A stretch of DNA of 64,000 nucleotides from Flavobacteriaceae bacterium (GCA_012522185.1 JAAYKY010000020.1:22579-86578); one strand, 5' to 3'. Shown: positions 30,804 to 40,788, counted from the first letter of the stretch. Notes: a model not told the origin generated them from the sequence alone. Made by a program: numbers and translations.

Positions 30804-30936
30804 AGAAATTTTATTTAAATTAATTAGACTACCGCAATGTACAAATAATTCTATTAGAAAACCAATAAGCATACTGAAAACCAACAAGTTCAATAATTCT
30901 TTGTACCTTATTCCAACTATGTATATTTTAAATTTA

Positions 30937-30944
30937 TACTTTTG
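30937..30944 (+). promoter_or_regulatory. TAnnTTTG -7 element for the DUF5686 gene
   Basis: TACTTTTG, 22 nt before the ATG at 30967. It supports that start over the in-frame ATGs at 30901 and 30919. Confidence 0.55.
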
Positions 30945-30966
30945 TATAGTAAATTTTATTTTACTT

Positions 30967-33414
30967 ATGCCAAAAAATCTATTTTCTTTTTTTCTACTTC
31001 TCTCTACTTGGTTTCTATTTGCACAAACCAAAATCACAGTTATGGATGGTTTTATGGAAGACCAACCGATGGAAAACGTGGTAATTGTAAACGATCAGAG
31101 TCAGGAATTGGGAAGAACCAATACAAGAGGTGTTTTTATCGTTCCGACAGGAATCAATCGCATCACACTTCATTATGAAGGTTATAATTCAAAAACACTT
31201 TATGTTTATGGGCGCGATATGGTGGTTCAGCTTCAACCTATCACCATTCAGTTGGGGTCTACTGAAATCACAATGGATGATTCCGATGCCCGTCGGATTA
31301 TTCGCGAAGTCATTCAAAACAGAAGAAAAAACAGCATTCAGAATTTGAAAACTTACGAATACAAAAGTTATTCGAAATTTTTGGTGACGGCCAATACGGA
31401 TTCTATGCCCTATATTCTTTTTCCAAGAAATGAAAACGATTCCAGTTACAACGACATTCGCAAATTGCTGGATGAGAGTCATTTGATGTTGGGTGAACGC
31501 GCGATGGATCATAAATATTCGAATCAATACGGCGATAAAAACATAGTGAAAGCAACCCGAATTTCAGGCACGAAAATTCCACTTTATGAATTCGTAGCAA
31601 TGCAACCGATTTCGCATAGTTTCGATGAGGAAAAAATAGATTTTTTCTTTCGTCAATTTGTTAATCCTGTTTCTAATTCCGGGTTGAATGAATATCGCTA
31701 TCGAATTTCCAATGAGGATGTGTACGAAGGGAAAAAAATCATTGAGGTTTCATTTTTCCCACAAAAAAGAATTCCAAATAAACAGCAAATCAAAGGAAAT
31801 GTTTGGATTGATGAAAAAACAAAAGCGCTCACGCATTTTTATGCAGAAAACCTTTCCGATACAAATATTGTAGAGCTGGAAGTGGATTGGACGAATTATA
31901 AAAATTATTGGTTTCCCAAACAACAACGTTTCCGTATGGACGGTGGTGAAATCTCTTATCCGGCTGTGAAAGACTCTGTTCTCGAAGATGGAACTCTACG
32001 GTTGGATACCATCAAGAAAAAAGAAAAAGTTTGGTTTCATCTGACCACTTCTTTCAAAGACATTGTTTCTCCAAAAGAATTTGAAGCAAGAGAGTTTCGT
32101 GGATACACAAATGAAATTGATTTAAATTCTATGGAAAACCCCGATCAAACGCTGGAGGCTTATCGCGATGAAGCTCTGACCGATATGGAACAAAATACCT
32201 ATGTGAAAATTGATTCCATTGGTGAGAAATACAATATGGATCGCAACATTCGTTTGCTCCGAATCATTGGATCTGGAGGTAAATATTCGATAGGAAACTA
32301 TGATTTGGACTTGACGAAAATCATCAACTACAATGATTTTGAAGGACTTCGTCTGGGTGTAGGCGGAAGTACTAATTACAAATTCAACAAAAATATTTCA
32401 TTGAACGGATATATAGCTTATGGACTTCAGGATGAGAAATTTAAATTCGGTGGTGGTGTGGATTGGCTGGTAAATAAGCCTTATTCGGGAAAAATATTCG
32501 CCAAATACGCTCAAGACGTAGAAGCTTCGGGGCGAAATCCTATTTTGCTTCAAAACAGTTACATACAGTTCCTTCAAGGAAATTTAACCAATATTTACAA
32601 CGATCATTTTTTCAGTTATAGAAAAGTTCAATTAGGCTACCAACAGGATTTATTTCAAAATCTTACTTTCAGTATTTCAGGGATTTACAATGAGAAAACA
32701 GCCGAGTTTGAATATTTATATCAAAACAACCGACCCGACGAAAAGTTTTTATCTTTTGATACCGAATTGGCTTTGCGGTGGGCACCAAAGGACAAAAATG
32801 TGAGAACACCTTTTGGGAAAGTTACAATCAGTAGTGGTATGCCAGTATTTTATCTGAGTTTAACGCAAGGTTGGAATATTTTCAATGCAGATTATACGCC
32901 TACGAAATTGGACTTCACCTATCTTGACCGTTTCCAGACTTTATTTGGACAAACCAATTTACATATCAGAACGGGAGCTGTTTTTGGAGAAACTCCTATC
33001 ATGAACCTATTTGAAGGGATGGGAAATGCTAAACGTGGCGATCAAATCTTCAAACATTTTGGGGTTTCGGGACTCAATAATTTTGAAACGATGGTTCCCG
33101 GTGAATTTTATTCGGATCGGTATTTTTCTTTTCAAATCAATCACAAAATAGCCGGATTCCGATTTTTTAACAACGAAGTTTTCCCGGAGTTTATTTATCG
33201 TGGGTTAATTGGCGATATGAAAAACCCGGAAGATCATCAAAGCATTGTATTTCAAACTCCCGACAAATACTATCAAGAAGCTGGAATTGAATTCAATCAA
33301 ATGTTTTGGGGCATTTTCGGAGTCGGAACTTATTATCGTTTCGGAACTTATACACATCCTACATTTGATCAGAATTTCTTCCTTAAATTGACCATGAAGA
33401 TGACCTTCTTTTAA
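30967..33414 (+). CDS. DUF5686 family outer-membrane protein with N-terminal carboxypeptidase-regulatory-like domain
   Basis: 815 residues from the ATG at 30967. Signal peptide to about residue 20 (F-L-F-A-Q), then a carboxypeptidase regulatory-like beta domain (K-I-T-V-M-D-G-F-M...V-I-V-N-D, T-N-T-R-G-V-F, L-H-Y-E-G-Y). This is followed by I-T-M-D-D-S-D-A-R-R-I-I-R-E-V-I and a long beta-strand-rich region with alternating aromatic residues. It ends in F-F-L-K-L-T-M-K-M-T-F-F, an outer-membrane beta-barrel style terminus. This order is the DUF5686/CarboxypepD_reg-like family common in Bacteroidota and related in architecture to TonB-dependent transporters, but with no plug. Function unknown. 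Confidence 0.87.
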   Translation: MPKNLFSFFLLLSTWFLFAQTKITVMDGFMEDQPMENVVIVNDQSQELGRTNTRGVFIVPTGINRITLHYEGYNSKTLYVYGRDMVVQLQPITIQLGSTEITMDDSDARRIIREVIQNRRKNSIQNLKTYEYKSYSKFLVTANTDSMPYILFPRNENDSSYNDIRKLLDESHLMLGERAMDHKYSNQYGDKNIVKATRISGTKIPLYEFVAMQPISHSFDEEKIDFFFRQFVNPVSNSGLNEYRYRISNEDVYEGKKIIEVSFFPQKRIPNKQQIKGNVWIDEKTKALTHFYAENLSDTNIVELEVDWTNYKNYWFPKQQRFRMDGGEISYPAVKDSVLEDGTLRLDTIKKKEKVWFHLTTSFKDIVSPKEFEAREFRGYTNEIDLNSMENPDQTLEAYRDEALTDMEQNTYVKIDSIGEKYNMDRNIRLLRIIGSGGKYSIGNYDLDLTKIINYNDFEGLRLGVGGSTNYKFNKNISLNGYIAYGLQDEKFKFGGGVDWLVNKPYSGKIFAKYAQDVEASGRNPILLQNSYIQFLQGNLTNIYNDHFFSYRKVQLGYQQDLFQNLTFSISGIYNEKTAEFEYLYQNNRPDEKFLSFDTELALRWAPKDKNVRTPFGKVTISSGMPVFYLSLTQGWNIFNADYTPTKLDFTYLDRFQTLFGQTNLHIRTGAVFGETPIMNLFEGMGNAKRGDQIFKHFGVSGLNNFETMVPGEFYSDRYFSFQINHKIAGFRFFNNEVFPEFIYRGLIGDMKNPEDHQSIVFQTPDKYYQEAGIEFNQMFWGIFGVGTYYRFGTYTHPTFDQNFFLKLTMKMTFF

Positions 33415-33437
33415 ATCAATTCATTCAAAATTCAATT

Positions 33438-33474
33438 AAAAAAAACCTCAAATATTCTAAAATATCTGAGGTTT
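33438..33474 (-). terminator. Bidirectional terminator between DUF5686 gene and typA
   Basis: Fourteen-base arms with one mismatch (33443-33456 with 33461-33474), A-run on the left (T-tract on the minus strand). It serves typA (stop at 33498) and probably also the convergent plus-strand gene. Confidence 0.75.
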
Positions 33475-33497
33475 GATTTATCATTTAATGAATTGAA

Positions 33498-35303
33498 TTA
33501 TCCTTCCAAAACTTTCTGCTGACGTTTTCTATCTTCTTCTTTCAAATGAATTTTTCGAAGTCGAATGAAATTTGGTGTCACTTCAATGCATTCATCTGCC
33601 TGAATGTATTCCATGCACTCTTCCAATGACATATCGATTTTGGGAGCAATGGCTGTAGAGTCATCCTTACCCGAAGCACGCATATTGTTTAGCTTTTTAG
33701 CTTCGATAACGTTCACCACCAAATCATTGTCTCTGCTGTGTTCACCTACGATCATTCCGGTATAAACTTCTTCTCCCGGTGCGATGAAAAATTTCCCTCG
33801 GTCTTGTAGTTTATCGATAGAATAAGGAGTAGCAACGCCTTGATCTTTGCTAATTAAAACACCTGCCGAACGTCCCGGAATTTTCCCTTTCAAAGGTTTG
33901 TATTCGCTAAAACGATGCGCCATCACAGCTTCCCCGGCAGTTGCAGTAAGTATTTGCGAACGCAAACCAATCAATCCACGGGAAGGAATATCAAACTCCA
34001 AATGTTGAGATTCGCCTTTGGCTTCCATAATCAACAAATCCCCTTTTCGTTGCGTTACCAAATCAATGGCTTTACTTGCGAAATCCTGGGGAACGTCGAT
34101 TACCAAAGTTTCGTAAGGTTCAGATTTTACACCGTCGATTTCTTTGATGATAACCTGTGGCTGACCAACGGTCAATTCATAACCTTCTCTTCTCATTGTT
34201 TCAATCAAAACCGACAAGTGCATAATCCCGCGACCGTAAACCAAATAGGCATTGGAATCCGTCGTTGCTTCTACTCTCAAAGCGAGGTTTCGCTCGAGCT
34301 CCGCTTCCAAACGTTCAATCAAATGTCGGCTTGTTACATATTTTCCATCCTTCCCAAAGAAAGGAGAATTATTGATGCTGAACGACATATTCATTGTGGG
34401 TTCGTCAATTTTTATACTTGGCAAAGCTTCTGGGTTTTCGGCATCGGCAATGGTATCTCCAATTTGGAATTTATCCATACCTACCACAGCGCAGATATCA
34501 CCGGCCTGAACTACTGATGCTTTCTTTTTGGCAAGTCCCTCAAAGACAAATAATTCTTTTACTTTTTGTTTGCTGATGGCTCCATCGGGTTTTACCAAGC
34601 TAACCCACTGCCCTTCTTTGATGGATCCTCTCGCCACTTTCCCCACTGCAATTCTTCCTAAAAAAGAAGAATAATCCAAAGTAGTGATTTGTAATTGAAG
34701 ACTTCCCTCTGTAATTTCTGGTGCTGGAACGTGTTTGATGATCCCATCGAGCAAAGGCGAAATATCCTCGGCCGGAACGTTCTCAGTATTGAACCATCCT
34801 TGTTTAGAAGAACCGTAAAAAGTTGGGAATTCCAATTGTTCTTCGGTCGCATCTAAATTAAAGAACAATTCAAAAACGGCTTCGTGAACTTCTTCGGGGC
34901 GACAATTAGGTTTATCGACCTTATTGATAACGACCAATGGTTTTAACCCAAGTTGCAAAGCTTTGTGCAAAACAAAACGGGTTTGAGGCATAGGCCCTTC
35001 AAAAGCATCTACCAAAAGAATAACACCGTCTGCCATTTTCAGAACTCTTTCTACTTCCCCACCAAAATCGGCGTGACCAGGTGTATCGATAACATTGATT
35101 TTCGTCCCTTTGTAATCCACAGAAACGTTTTTAGAGAAAATGGTAATTCCGCGTTCACGTTCTTGGTCATTGTTGTCCATGATTAACTCCCCAGATTCCT
35201 GGTTCTCGCGAAAAACGTTGGTGCTGTGTAAAATTTTGTCAACCAAAGTGGTTTTTCCGTGGTCAACGTGTGCGATGATCGCAATATTGCGTATGTTTTG
35301 CAT
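33498..35303 (-). CDS. typA: Translational GTPase TypA/BipA
   Basis: 601 residues, the usual length. GTPase motifs: G1 A-H-V-D-H-G-K-T-T-L, G3 D-T-P-G-H-A-D-F-G, G4 N-K-V-D. EF-G-like domains II, III and V follow, with the TypA-specific C-terminal domain (V-L-I-S-K-D-Q-G-V-A-T-P-Y-S-I, then N-N-M-R-A-S-G-K-D). Ribosome-associated GTPase involved in 50S assembly and stress or cold growth. Promoter element TACTTTTG lies 17 nt upstream; terminator downstream. Confidence 0.96.
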   Translation of the reverse strand: MQNIRNIAIIAHVDHGKTTLVDKILHSTNVFRENQESGELIMDNNDQERERGITIFSKNVSVDYKGTKINVIDTPGHADFGGEVERVLKMADGVILLVDAFEGPMPQTRFVLHKALQLGLKPLVVINKVDKPNCRPEEVHEAVFELFFNLDATEEQLEFPTFYGSSKQGWFNTENVPAEDISPLLDGIIKHVPAPEITEGSLQLQITTLDYSSFLGRIAVGKVARGSIKEGQWVSLVKPDGAISKQKVKELFVFEGLAKKKASVVQAGDICAVVGMDKFQIGDTIADAENPEALPSIKIDEPTMNMSFSINNSPFFGKDGKYVTSRHLIERLEAELERNLALRVEATTDSNAYLVYGRGIMHLSVLIETMRREGYELTVGQPQVIIKEIDGVKSEPYETLVIDVPQDFASKAIDLVTQRKGDLLIMEAKGESQHLEFDIPSRGLIGLRSQILTATAGEAVMAHRFSEYKPLKGKIPGRSAGVLISKDQGVATPYSIDKLQDRGKFFIAPGEEVYTGMIVGEHSRDNDLVVNVIEAKKLNNMRASGKDDSTAIAPKIDMSLEECMEYIQADECIEVTPNFIRLRKIHLKEEDRKRQQKVLEG

Positions 35304-35320
35304 ATAAAAATTTGAGGGTG

Positions 35321-35328
35321 CAAAAGTA
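35321..35328 (-). promoter_or_regulatory. TAnnTTTG -7 element for typA
   Basis: TACTTTTG on the minus strand, ending 17 nt before the typA ATG at 35303. Confidence 0.55.
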
Positions 35329-35392
35329 CGAAAAATTGCAGAAAGTACAATGTATCAGTTTAAAAGGTAAATGAATTTTAACTTTAATGATC

Positions 35393-36001
35393 TTATTTTT
35401 CCTGAAGCATTTTTTTTAATTGTTGAAATTCCTCCATAGGAATTACCCAAGTTGTCGTTTTTCGATCGTGAAATCCATAGCAAAATTTATTTCGCTTCAT
35501 ATATTCATTCAAATAAAAATTAATGAGTCTAAATCTTGGAATCCTGTAAAATGTTCGCCATAAAATTTGCTTTCGCGTTGGGCGATTAGCATATTCGTCA
35601 ATTACAATTGTATTGGTTAGGAATTTTCCTATTGTTTTTTGAAGATAAAATTTGAAGAAATAATAATAAGCAAAAAATACAGTTGGGATTAGCAGAATTA
35701 GACTTACACTTCGGTCAAACTGAAAATTCGCAAACTGAAATACTAATTCTAAAATCAGAGCAATCAGATACGCCAATATTAAAATTAAAAAGTTATCGAT
35801 TAGAAAATTTAAAGTCCGTTTGTTATGAATCGCTGATTGGACTTCACGAAGAGAAGTATGCTCGGTAGGCGCACGATATCGGTTTCCGTTCTCGTCAGTA
35901 TAATAATCATTTCGGGAATAATCGACTGTCAGCTCCGTAATTTTCTTAGCACCCAAACTTGGGCTTTCGAATTGAACTATATTTTCATTTTCTATTTCCA
36001 A
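35393..36001 (-). CDS. RDD-family membrane protein
   Basis: 202 residues. An N-terminal cytoplasmic part of about 55 residues is followed by the RDD motif N-K-R-T-L-N-F-L-I-D-N-F-L-I-L (the R and D of the family name). Two further hydrophobic helices (about 66-88 and 98-114) and Q-K-T-I-G-K-F-L-T-N...R-T-F-Y-R-I-P-R-F follow. RDD proteins are small integral membrane proteins, some reported as ion antiporters; the role here is unknown. Its ATG overlaps the last 10 nt of ppk2, so the two are co-translated. Confidence 0.82.
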   Translation of the reverse strand: MEIENENIVQFESPSLGAKKITELTVDYSRNDYYTDENGNRYRAPTEHTSLREVQSAIHNKRTLNFLIDNFLILILAYLIALILELVFQFANFQFDRSVSLILLIPTVFFAYYYFFKFYLQKTIGKFLTNTIVIDEYANRPTRKQILWRTFYRIPRFRLINFYLNEYMKRNKFCYGFHDRKTTTWVIPMEEFQQLKKMLQEK

Positions 36002-36813
36002 ATTTTTAGAATTTTTTCATCATTTTTCAAATCCAATTTAGATTCAAATCCTTCCACATTTTGTAAAATATATTTCATGGTTTCGAGTCGAGCTGATTTT
36101 TTACTGTCTGTTTTAATCTCGATCCAAGGTGATTTTTCAGTTGAAGTTTCTTTCAACATTTTGTCAAAATAAAAAGAATAATCCTCCCATTTATCTTGTG
36201 CTTGTTCGTCCAATCCGCCGATTTTATATTGCTTCATCGGATCGGAACGTCTTTTATCAAGTCGTTTGGCTTGTTCTTTTTTTGAAATGTTCAAGAAAAA
36301 TTTGATTAGGATAATTCCATCATCAATTAACAAATGTTCAAATGGGTTGACTTGCTCCATAAATCCTTCATGTTGTTCCGGAGTACAAAATCCAAAAACA
36401 GGTTCTACCACCGCTCGGTTGTACCAACTTCGATCAAACAAAGCCACTTCCTCTTGCATGGGTAAATTCTTAATGTATCTCTGAAAATACCATTGACGCG
36501 TTTCGTTTTCCGTGGGTTTGGGAAGTGCAATTACTTTGTGATTTTTGGGATTCATCTGTGCAATCGTGCGTTTGATGGTTCCACCTTTTCCGGCAGCATC
36601 TCTTCCTTCGTAAATGAGTAACATTCGCCTTTTATTATGGATAAGATATTCCTGAAGCCTCAACATTTGTTTTTGCAAATGACTCAATTCCTTTTCATAG
36701 GCGAGTTGTTTGAGAAACTTTTTCTCTTTAATGATTCCCTTTTCTACCAGTAACTCCAATATTCTTTCACTTTGTGAAATCTTCTCTAAATCTTTTAAAT
36801 CAAATTCAGCCAT
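35992..36813 (-). CDS. ppk2: Polyphosphate kinase 2 family protein
   Basis: 273 residues, PPK2 class I-like length. Walker A Y-E-G-R-D-A-A-G-K-G-G-T (residues 68-79), lid residues in R-Q-W-Y-F-Q-R-Y, and Walker B-like V-A-L-F-D-R-S-W-Y-N-R-A-V-V-E-P-V-F-G-F are all present. PPK2 enzymes move phosphate between polyphosphate and nucleoside mono- or diphosphates, often GDP to GTP. First gene of a two-gene operon with the RDD protein (10-nt overlap). Cytoplasmic, no signal. Confidence 0.93.
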   Translation of the reverse strand: MAEFDLKDLEKISQSERILELLVEKGIIKEKKFLKQLAYEKELSHLQKQMLRLQEYLIHNKRRMLLIYEGRDAAGKGGTIKRTIAQMNPKNHKVIALPKPTENETRQWYFQRYIKNLPMQEEVALFDRSWYNRAVVEPVFGFCTPEQHEGFMEQVNPFEHLLIDDGIILIKFFLNISKKEQAKRLDKRRSDPMKQYKIGGLDEQAQDKWEDYSFYFDKMLKETSTEKSPWIEIKTDSKKSARLETMKYILQNVEGFESKLDLKNDEKILKIWK

Positions 36814-36903
36814 TGTTTTTAATTGTTAAATTTAACATAATTAGATGAAAACCTTTAAAAAAGGAACTCTATTTGTGGTAAATCTGAGAAAAACTTAATA
36901 TAT

Positions 36904-37674
36904 ATGAAAAAAATAACAGTTTTAATCAGTTCAGTAGTATTGGCTTTTGGGGTATATTCATGTGATCAGCCTCAGTCAAACAATACCGACTCGGCCAACA
37001 ATGATACTATCGCCTCCGAAAGAAATTTAGGAAATCCGGCAGATGTAAAAACAGATAGCGGGCCTTTTCAACTTCCAGAATTAAAATACGGATATGCAGA
37101 TTTAGATAAATCCATCGATGCTGAAACCATGGAAGTTCATTATTCCAAACACTTTTTGGGCTATGCTAATAATTTGAACAAAGCCGTAGCTGGCACCGAA
37201 CTCGAAGGGAAAACCATCGAAGAAATCATGAAGGGAATGGATATGAATAATACCGCTCTGCGAAATAATGGAGGTGGATATTACAATCATGATTTGTATT
37301 TTGCAACGATGAGCCCTGATGGCGGTGGTCAACCAAGTGGTGAACTTTCCGAGGCTATCAATACTGCTTTTGGGTCGTTTGACGAATTGAAAAATCAATT
37401 GGCAGAAGCCGGAGGGAAACGTTTTGGATCTGGTTGGGCCTGGTTAGTAGTGGATAACAATGGAAATCTTGCCGTAGGGTCCACAGCCAATCAAGATAAC
37501 CCATTGATGCCGGGGCTGGAAATTTCAGGAACCCCGATTTTGGGAATTGACGTTTGGGAACACGCTTACTATTTACGTTATCAAAACAAGCGTCCGGATT
37601 ACATCGATGCATTTTTTAATGTGATAGATTGGAATCTTGTTGCTGAAAAATACGCTCAAGCAAAAGCAGAATAA
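36904..37674 (+). CDS. sodA: Superoxide dismutase, Mn-type, lipoprotein
   Basis: 256 residues, about 50 longer than cytoplasmic SODs. The extra N-terminus is a lipoprotein signal (lipobox F-G-V-Y-S-C, Cys20) and a low-complexity Asn/Asp/Ser linker up to about residue 52. The Fe/Mn SOD fold then begins F-Q-L-P-E-L-K-Y-G-Y. Metal ligands His79, His129, Asp216 and His220 (D-V-W-E-H-A-Y-Y-L) are all present. Gln197 in S-T-A-N-Q-D and Gly in N-N-G-G-G-Y point to the Mn-specific subtype. The enzyme is therefore probably anchored in the outer membrane or periplasm and dismutates external superoxide. Single gene with its own terminator. Confidence 0.93.
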   Translation: MKKITVLISSVVLAFGVYSCDQPQSNNTDSANNDTIASERNLGNPADVKTDSGPFQLPELKYGYADLDKSIDAETMEVHYSKHFLGYANNLNKAVAGTELEGKTIEEIMKGMDMNNTALRNNGGGYYNHDLYFATMSPDGGGQPSGELSEAINTAFGSFDELKNQLAEAGGKRFGSGWAWLVVDNNGNLAVGSTANQDNPLMPGLEISGTPILGIDVWEHAYYLRYQNKRPDYIDAFFNVIDWNLVAEKYAQAKAE

Positions 37675-37693
37675 TCAAGCGAAAAATAATTTA

Positions 37694-37729
37694 GAGCCTG
37701 ATTTGGGATGTATAAGTCAGGCTCTTTTT
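37694..37729 (+). terminator. Terminator after the SOD gene
   Basis: Perfect 8-bp stem (37694-37701 with 37717-37724) followed by five T, 20 nt past the stop. Confidence 0.9.
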
Positions 37730-37837
37730 GATTCTAAGGTGGAGCAAATTTAAATTTGATTACGAATGTAATTATCGATAATGAAAACTGCTTTTACTTT
37801 GTTTTCTAACTAATGAAATTAGACGTATTTTAGCCAA

Positions 37838-39439
37838 ATGAAAAAAAGGAGAAATTTCATATTTTTTCTCATCGTTCTGACAACAATTATCACCGCTTGT
37901 TCAGATCGTCCTATCATCGACGACTCACAAATTTTTCGTCTCAATCGATACGATAATATCTCATCGCTCGATCCTAGTTTTGCCCGCACGCAGGCCAATA
38001 ATTGGGTTTGTAATCTTATGTACAATAGTCTGGTGAAATTAAACGATGATTTGGAAATAGTCCCGGATATCGCAAAATCATGGGAAATTTCAGAGGATGG
38101 GAAATCCTATTTCTTCACACTCAGAAACGATGTTTATTTCCATAAAAACCCGGTGTTTGGAGCCGATTCGACACGCCTTGTAGTTGCTTCCGATTTTGTT
38201 TATAGTTTTGACCGACTAAAAGACCCAAACGTTGGAGGTGCAGGAAGTTGGGTGTTAAATAATGTAGAAAATTATAGTGCAGTCAATGATTCTATCTTTC
38301 AAATTAATTTAAAAGAACCATTTCCTCCCTTTCTCGGCTTACTCAGCATGAAATACTGTTCAGTAGTTCCCGAGGAAATTTTCCGGAACGGACAAGAAGA
38401 ATTCCGAAAAACTCCAATCGGAACCGGACCTTTTCAGTTTCAACTATGGGAAGACAATATTAAATTAGTCCTTCGAAAAAACCCTCTGTATTTTGAGAAA
38501 GACGAAAAAGGAAATTCACTCCCGTACTTGGAAGCCGTTTCCATGACTTTTTTACCCGAAAAACATAGTGAGTTTTTGGAATTAATTCAAGGGAATTTGG
38601 ATATGCTTGCTGATTTAGACCCTTCCTATAAAAATGAAATACTCACACCTTTGGGGGAATTAAACCCAAAATATACAGAAATAATCGATCATCATAAATA
38701 CGATTATTTAAGTACGGTTTACCTTTGTTTTTACTTGGACGATGGAAATCCAGTCGATGAAAAACTCAGAAAAGCCATAAATTATGGTATTGACAAGAAA
38801 AATATGGTCAAGTATATGATGAATGGCGTGGCAACTGTGGCTGAAGGTGGATTCATCCCCAAAGGACTTCCCGGTTACAACGAAAAAGCAGGGTATACAT
38901 ATAATCCTCAAAAAGCTCGTGAATTGATTCGTGAGTTCCAATCTGAAAAAGGCCGACTGCCTTCTATACAACTCACCACGGTACAAGAGTACGCTGATAT
39001 TTGTGAATATATTCAGGCACAATTGGCTAAAGTTGGCTTGAATATTGAGATTAATGTCGTGCCTGGACCAACATTGAGAGATGGTCGTGCTACAGGGAAA
39101 TTCCAGTTTTTTAGAGCCAATTGGGGAGCTGACTACCCCGATGCTGAAAACTTTCTTTCGCTTTATTACAGTAAAAATTTCGCACCCGAAGGTCCCAATT
39201 ATTCACACTATGAAAATGAAAAATTTGATCAATTGTATTTGAAATCATTTAACATAAGTGACGATAAGAAACGCGAAAAACTTTATCGGGAAATGGACAG
39301 CCTGATGATGATATCAGCTCCTATCGTACCTTTGTTTTATGACCAAACCAATATTTTTCTCAGAAAAAATGTAAAAGGATTTAGCATGAGTCCCATTAAA
39401 TTGCTGGACTTAACGCGAGTGTATAAAAGCAATCAATGA
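37838..39439 (+). CDS. ABC-transporter peptide-binding lipoprotein (SBP family 5)
   Basis: 533 residues, normal for the DppA/OppA family. Lipoprotein signal with lipobox I-I-T-A-C near residue 21. Family motifs: S-L-D-P-S-F-A-R near the start, L-Y-N-S-L-V-K-L-N-D-D-L-E-I-V-P-D-I-A-K-S-W-E, T-L-R-N-D-V-Y-F-H, V-A-S-D-F-V-Y-S-F, P-I-G-T-G-P-F-Q-F, and L-R-K-A-I-N-Y-G-I-D. It captures oligopeptides or similar solutes for an ABC importer; no permease or ATPase genes are nearby, so the partner is elsewhere. Ligand cannot be predicted. Confidence 0.92.
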   Translation: MKKRRNFIFFLIVLTTIITACSDRPIIDDSQIFRLNRYDNISSLDPSFARTQANNWVCNLMYNSLVKLNDDLEIVPDIAKSWEISEDGKSYFFTLRNDVYFHKNPVFGADSTRLVVASDFVYSFDRLKDPNVGGAGSWVLNNVENYSAVNDSIFQINLKEPFPPFLGLLSMKYCSVVPEEIFRNGQEEFRKTPIGTGPFQFQLWEDNIKLVLRKNPLYFEKDEKGNSLPYLEAVSMTFLPEKHSEFLELIQGNLDMLADLDPSYKNEILTPLGELNPKYTEIIDHHKYDYLSTVYLCFYLDDGNPVDEKLRKAINYGIDKKNMVKYMMNGVATVAEGGFIPKGLPGYNEKAGYTYNPQKARELIREFQSEKGRLPSIQLTTVQEYADICEYIQAQLAKVGLNIEINVVPGPTLRDGRATGKFQFFRANWGADYPDAENFLSLYYSKNFAPEGPNYSHYENEKFDQLYLKSFNISDDKKREKLYREMDSLMMISAPIVPLFYDQTNIFLRKNVKGFSMSPIKLLDLTRVYKSNQ

Positions 39440-39489
39440 TTTTAATATAATATATAATTCTGAATTTCAGAAGATTAAAATAAATAATA

Positions 39490-40788
39490 ATGAATATTCC
39501 AGATACTAATTTAAAAAGAATTGTCGTAATCGGAGGGGGCTTCGGCGGACTTCGTCTGGCAAAAAAGCTATCCACCAAGGATTATCAGGTAGTTTTACTT
39601 GACAAACACAACTACCACGCTTTCCAGCCGCTTCTGTATCAGGTAGCCACGGCTGGATTGGAGCCGGACTCGATTGCTCATGCCATTCGGCAAGTCTTTG
39701 CAGGAAAAGATAATTTTTACTTTCGAATTGCTAACGTAAATGCGATTGATACAGATCATAATAGCATCACAACTAATATAGGTAGCATTGATTTTGATTA
39801 TTTAGTCATAGCAACTGGATCGGATACTAATTATTACGGCAATAAAAACATTGAGAAAAATGCAATGCCGATGAAATCCATTCCCGAAGCATTGGATTTA
39901 AGAAGTTTGATTCTTCAAAATCTGGAAAAAGCATTGCTTACCAATGATTTGGACGAACGTTCGAGATTGATGAATTACGTTATCGTAGGTGGTGGACCCA
40001 CTGGGGTGGAATTGGCCGGTGCAATGGGCGAATTGAAAAAACACGTCCTACCCCATGATTATCCCGATTTGGATATCCGAAGAATGAATGTGCATCTGAT
40101 TCAAGGTGCCGATAGGCTTTTGCCCACAATGTCTCAAAACGCATCGGACAAAGCTGCCAAATACTTAAAAGATTTGGGCGTACAGGTGTGGTTCAATATG
40201 ATGGTGAAAGATTACGATGGCAATGTCATCACAACAGATACCCGACCATTTGAGGCAACAACGCTGATTTGGGCAGCCGGAGTAAAAGGAAGTTTAATTC
40301 CAGGAATTGATGAAAGTTCAATACTTGGAGGAAGATATTTAGTCAATGAATTCAATCAAATTCAAGGCTATGATGATATTTTCGCGCTCGGTGATGTAGC
40401 ACTAATGAAATCGGAAGAAAAACCTTACGGAGATCCGATGGTAGCTCAAGTGGCCATCCAACAAGGAAAATTATTGGCCAATAATTTTGATAATTTAAAT
40501 GAAGGAAAACCTATGAAACCCTTCAGTTATAAAGACAAAGGCTCTATGGCAACCATCGGACGTGACAAAGCCGTCGTGGATTTACCCAACTGGAAATTTG
40601 CAGGATGGTTTGCTTGGTTCGTATGGATGTTCGTCCATTTGGTTTCACTTGTAGGCTTCCGAAACAAAGTGGTAGCACTGATGAATTGGGTAATCCAATA
40701 TTTCCAGTACAACAAAAGCGTACGATTGATCATTCGACCTTACAAAGGCAAAAAAGAGCCTTCAGAATCAGATCCAGCAATGTTTTAA
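39490..40788 (+). CDS. ndh: Type II NADH dehydrogenase (NDH-2)
   Basis: 432 residues. FAD-binding I-V-V-I-G-G-G-F-G-G-L-R-L-A near residues 11-24, the quinone-site-like H-N-Y-H-A-F-Q-P-L-L-Y-Q-V-A-T-A-G-L, NADH-binding V-I-V-G-G-G-P-T-G-V-E-L-A-G near 170, and the late FAD motif F-A-L-G-D-V-A. A C-terminal amphipathic stretch (W-F-A-W-F-V-W-M-F-V-H-L) attaches it to the membrane. It feeds electrons from NADH to menaquinone without pumping protons. It lies 50 nt after the peptide-binding lipoprotein; the pairing looks incidental. Confidence 0.93.
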   Translation: MNIPDTNLKRIVVIGGGFGGLRLAKKLSTKDYQVVLLDKHNYHAFQPLLYQVATAGLEPDSIAHAIRQVFAGKDNFYFRIANVNAIDTDHNSITTNIGSIDFDYLVIATGSDTNYYGNKNIEKNAMPMKSIPEALDLRSLILQNLEKALLTNDLDERSRLMNYVIVGGGPTGVELAGAMGELKKHVLPHDYPDLDIRRMNVHLIQGADRLLPTMSQNASDKAAKYLKDLGVQVWFNMMVKDYDGNVITTDTRPFEATTLIWAAGVKGSLIPGIDESSILGGRYLVNEFNQIQGYDDIFALGDVALMKSEEKPYGDPMVAQVAIQQGKLLANNFDNLNEGKPMKPFSYKDKGSMATIGRDKAVVDLPNWKFAGWFAWFVWMFVHLVSLVGFRNKVVALMNWVIQYFQYNKSVRLIIRPYKGKKEPSESDPAMF

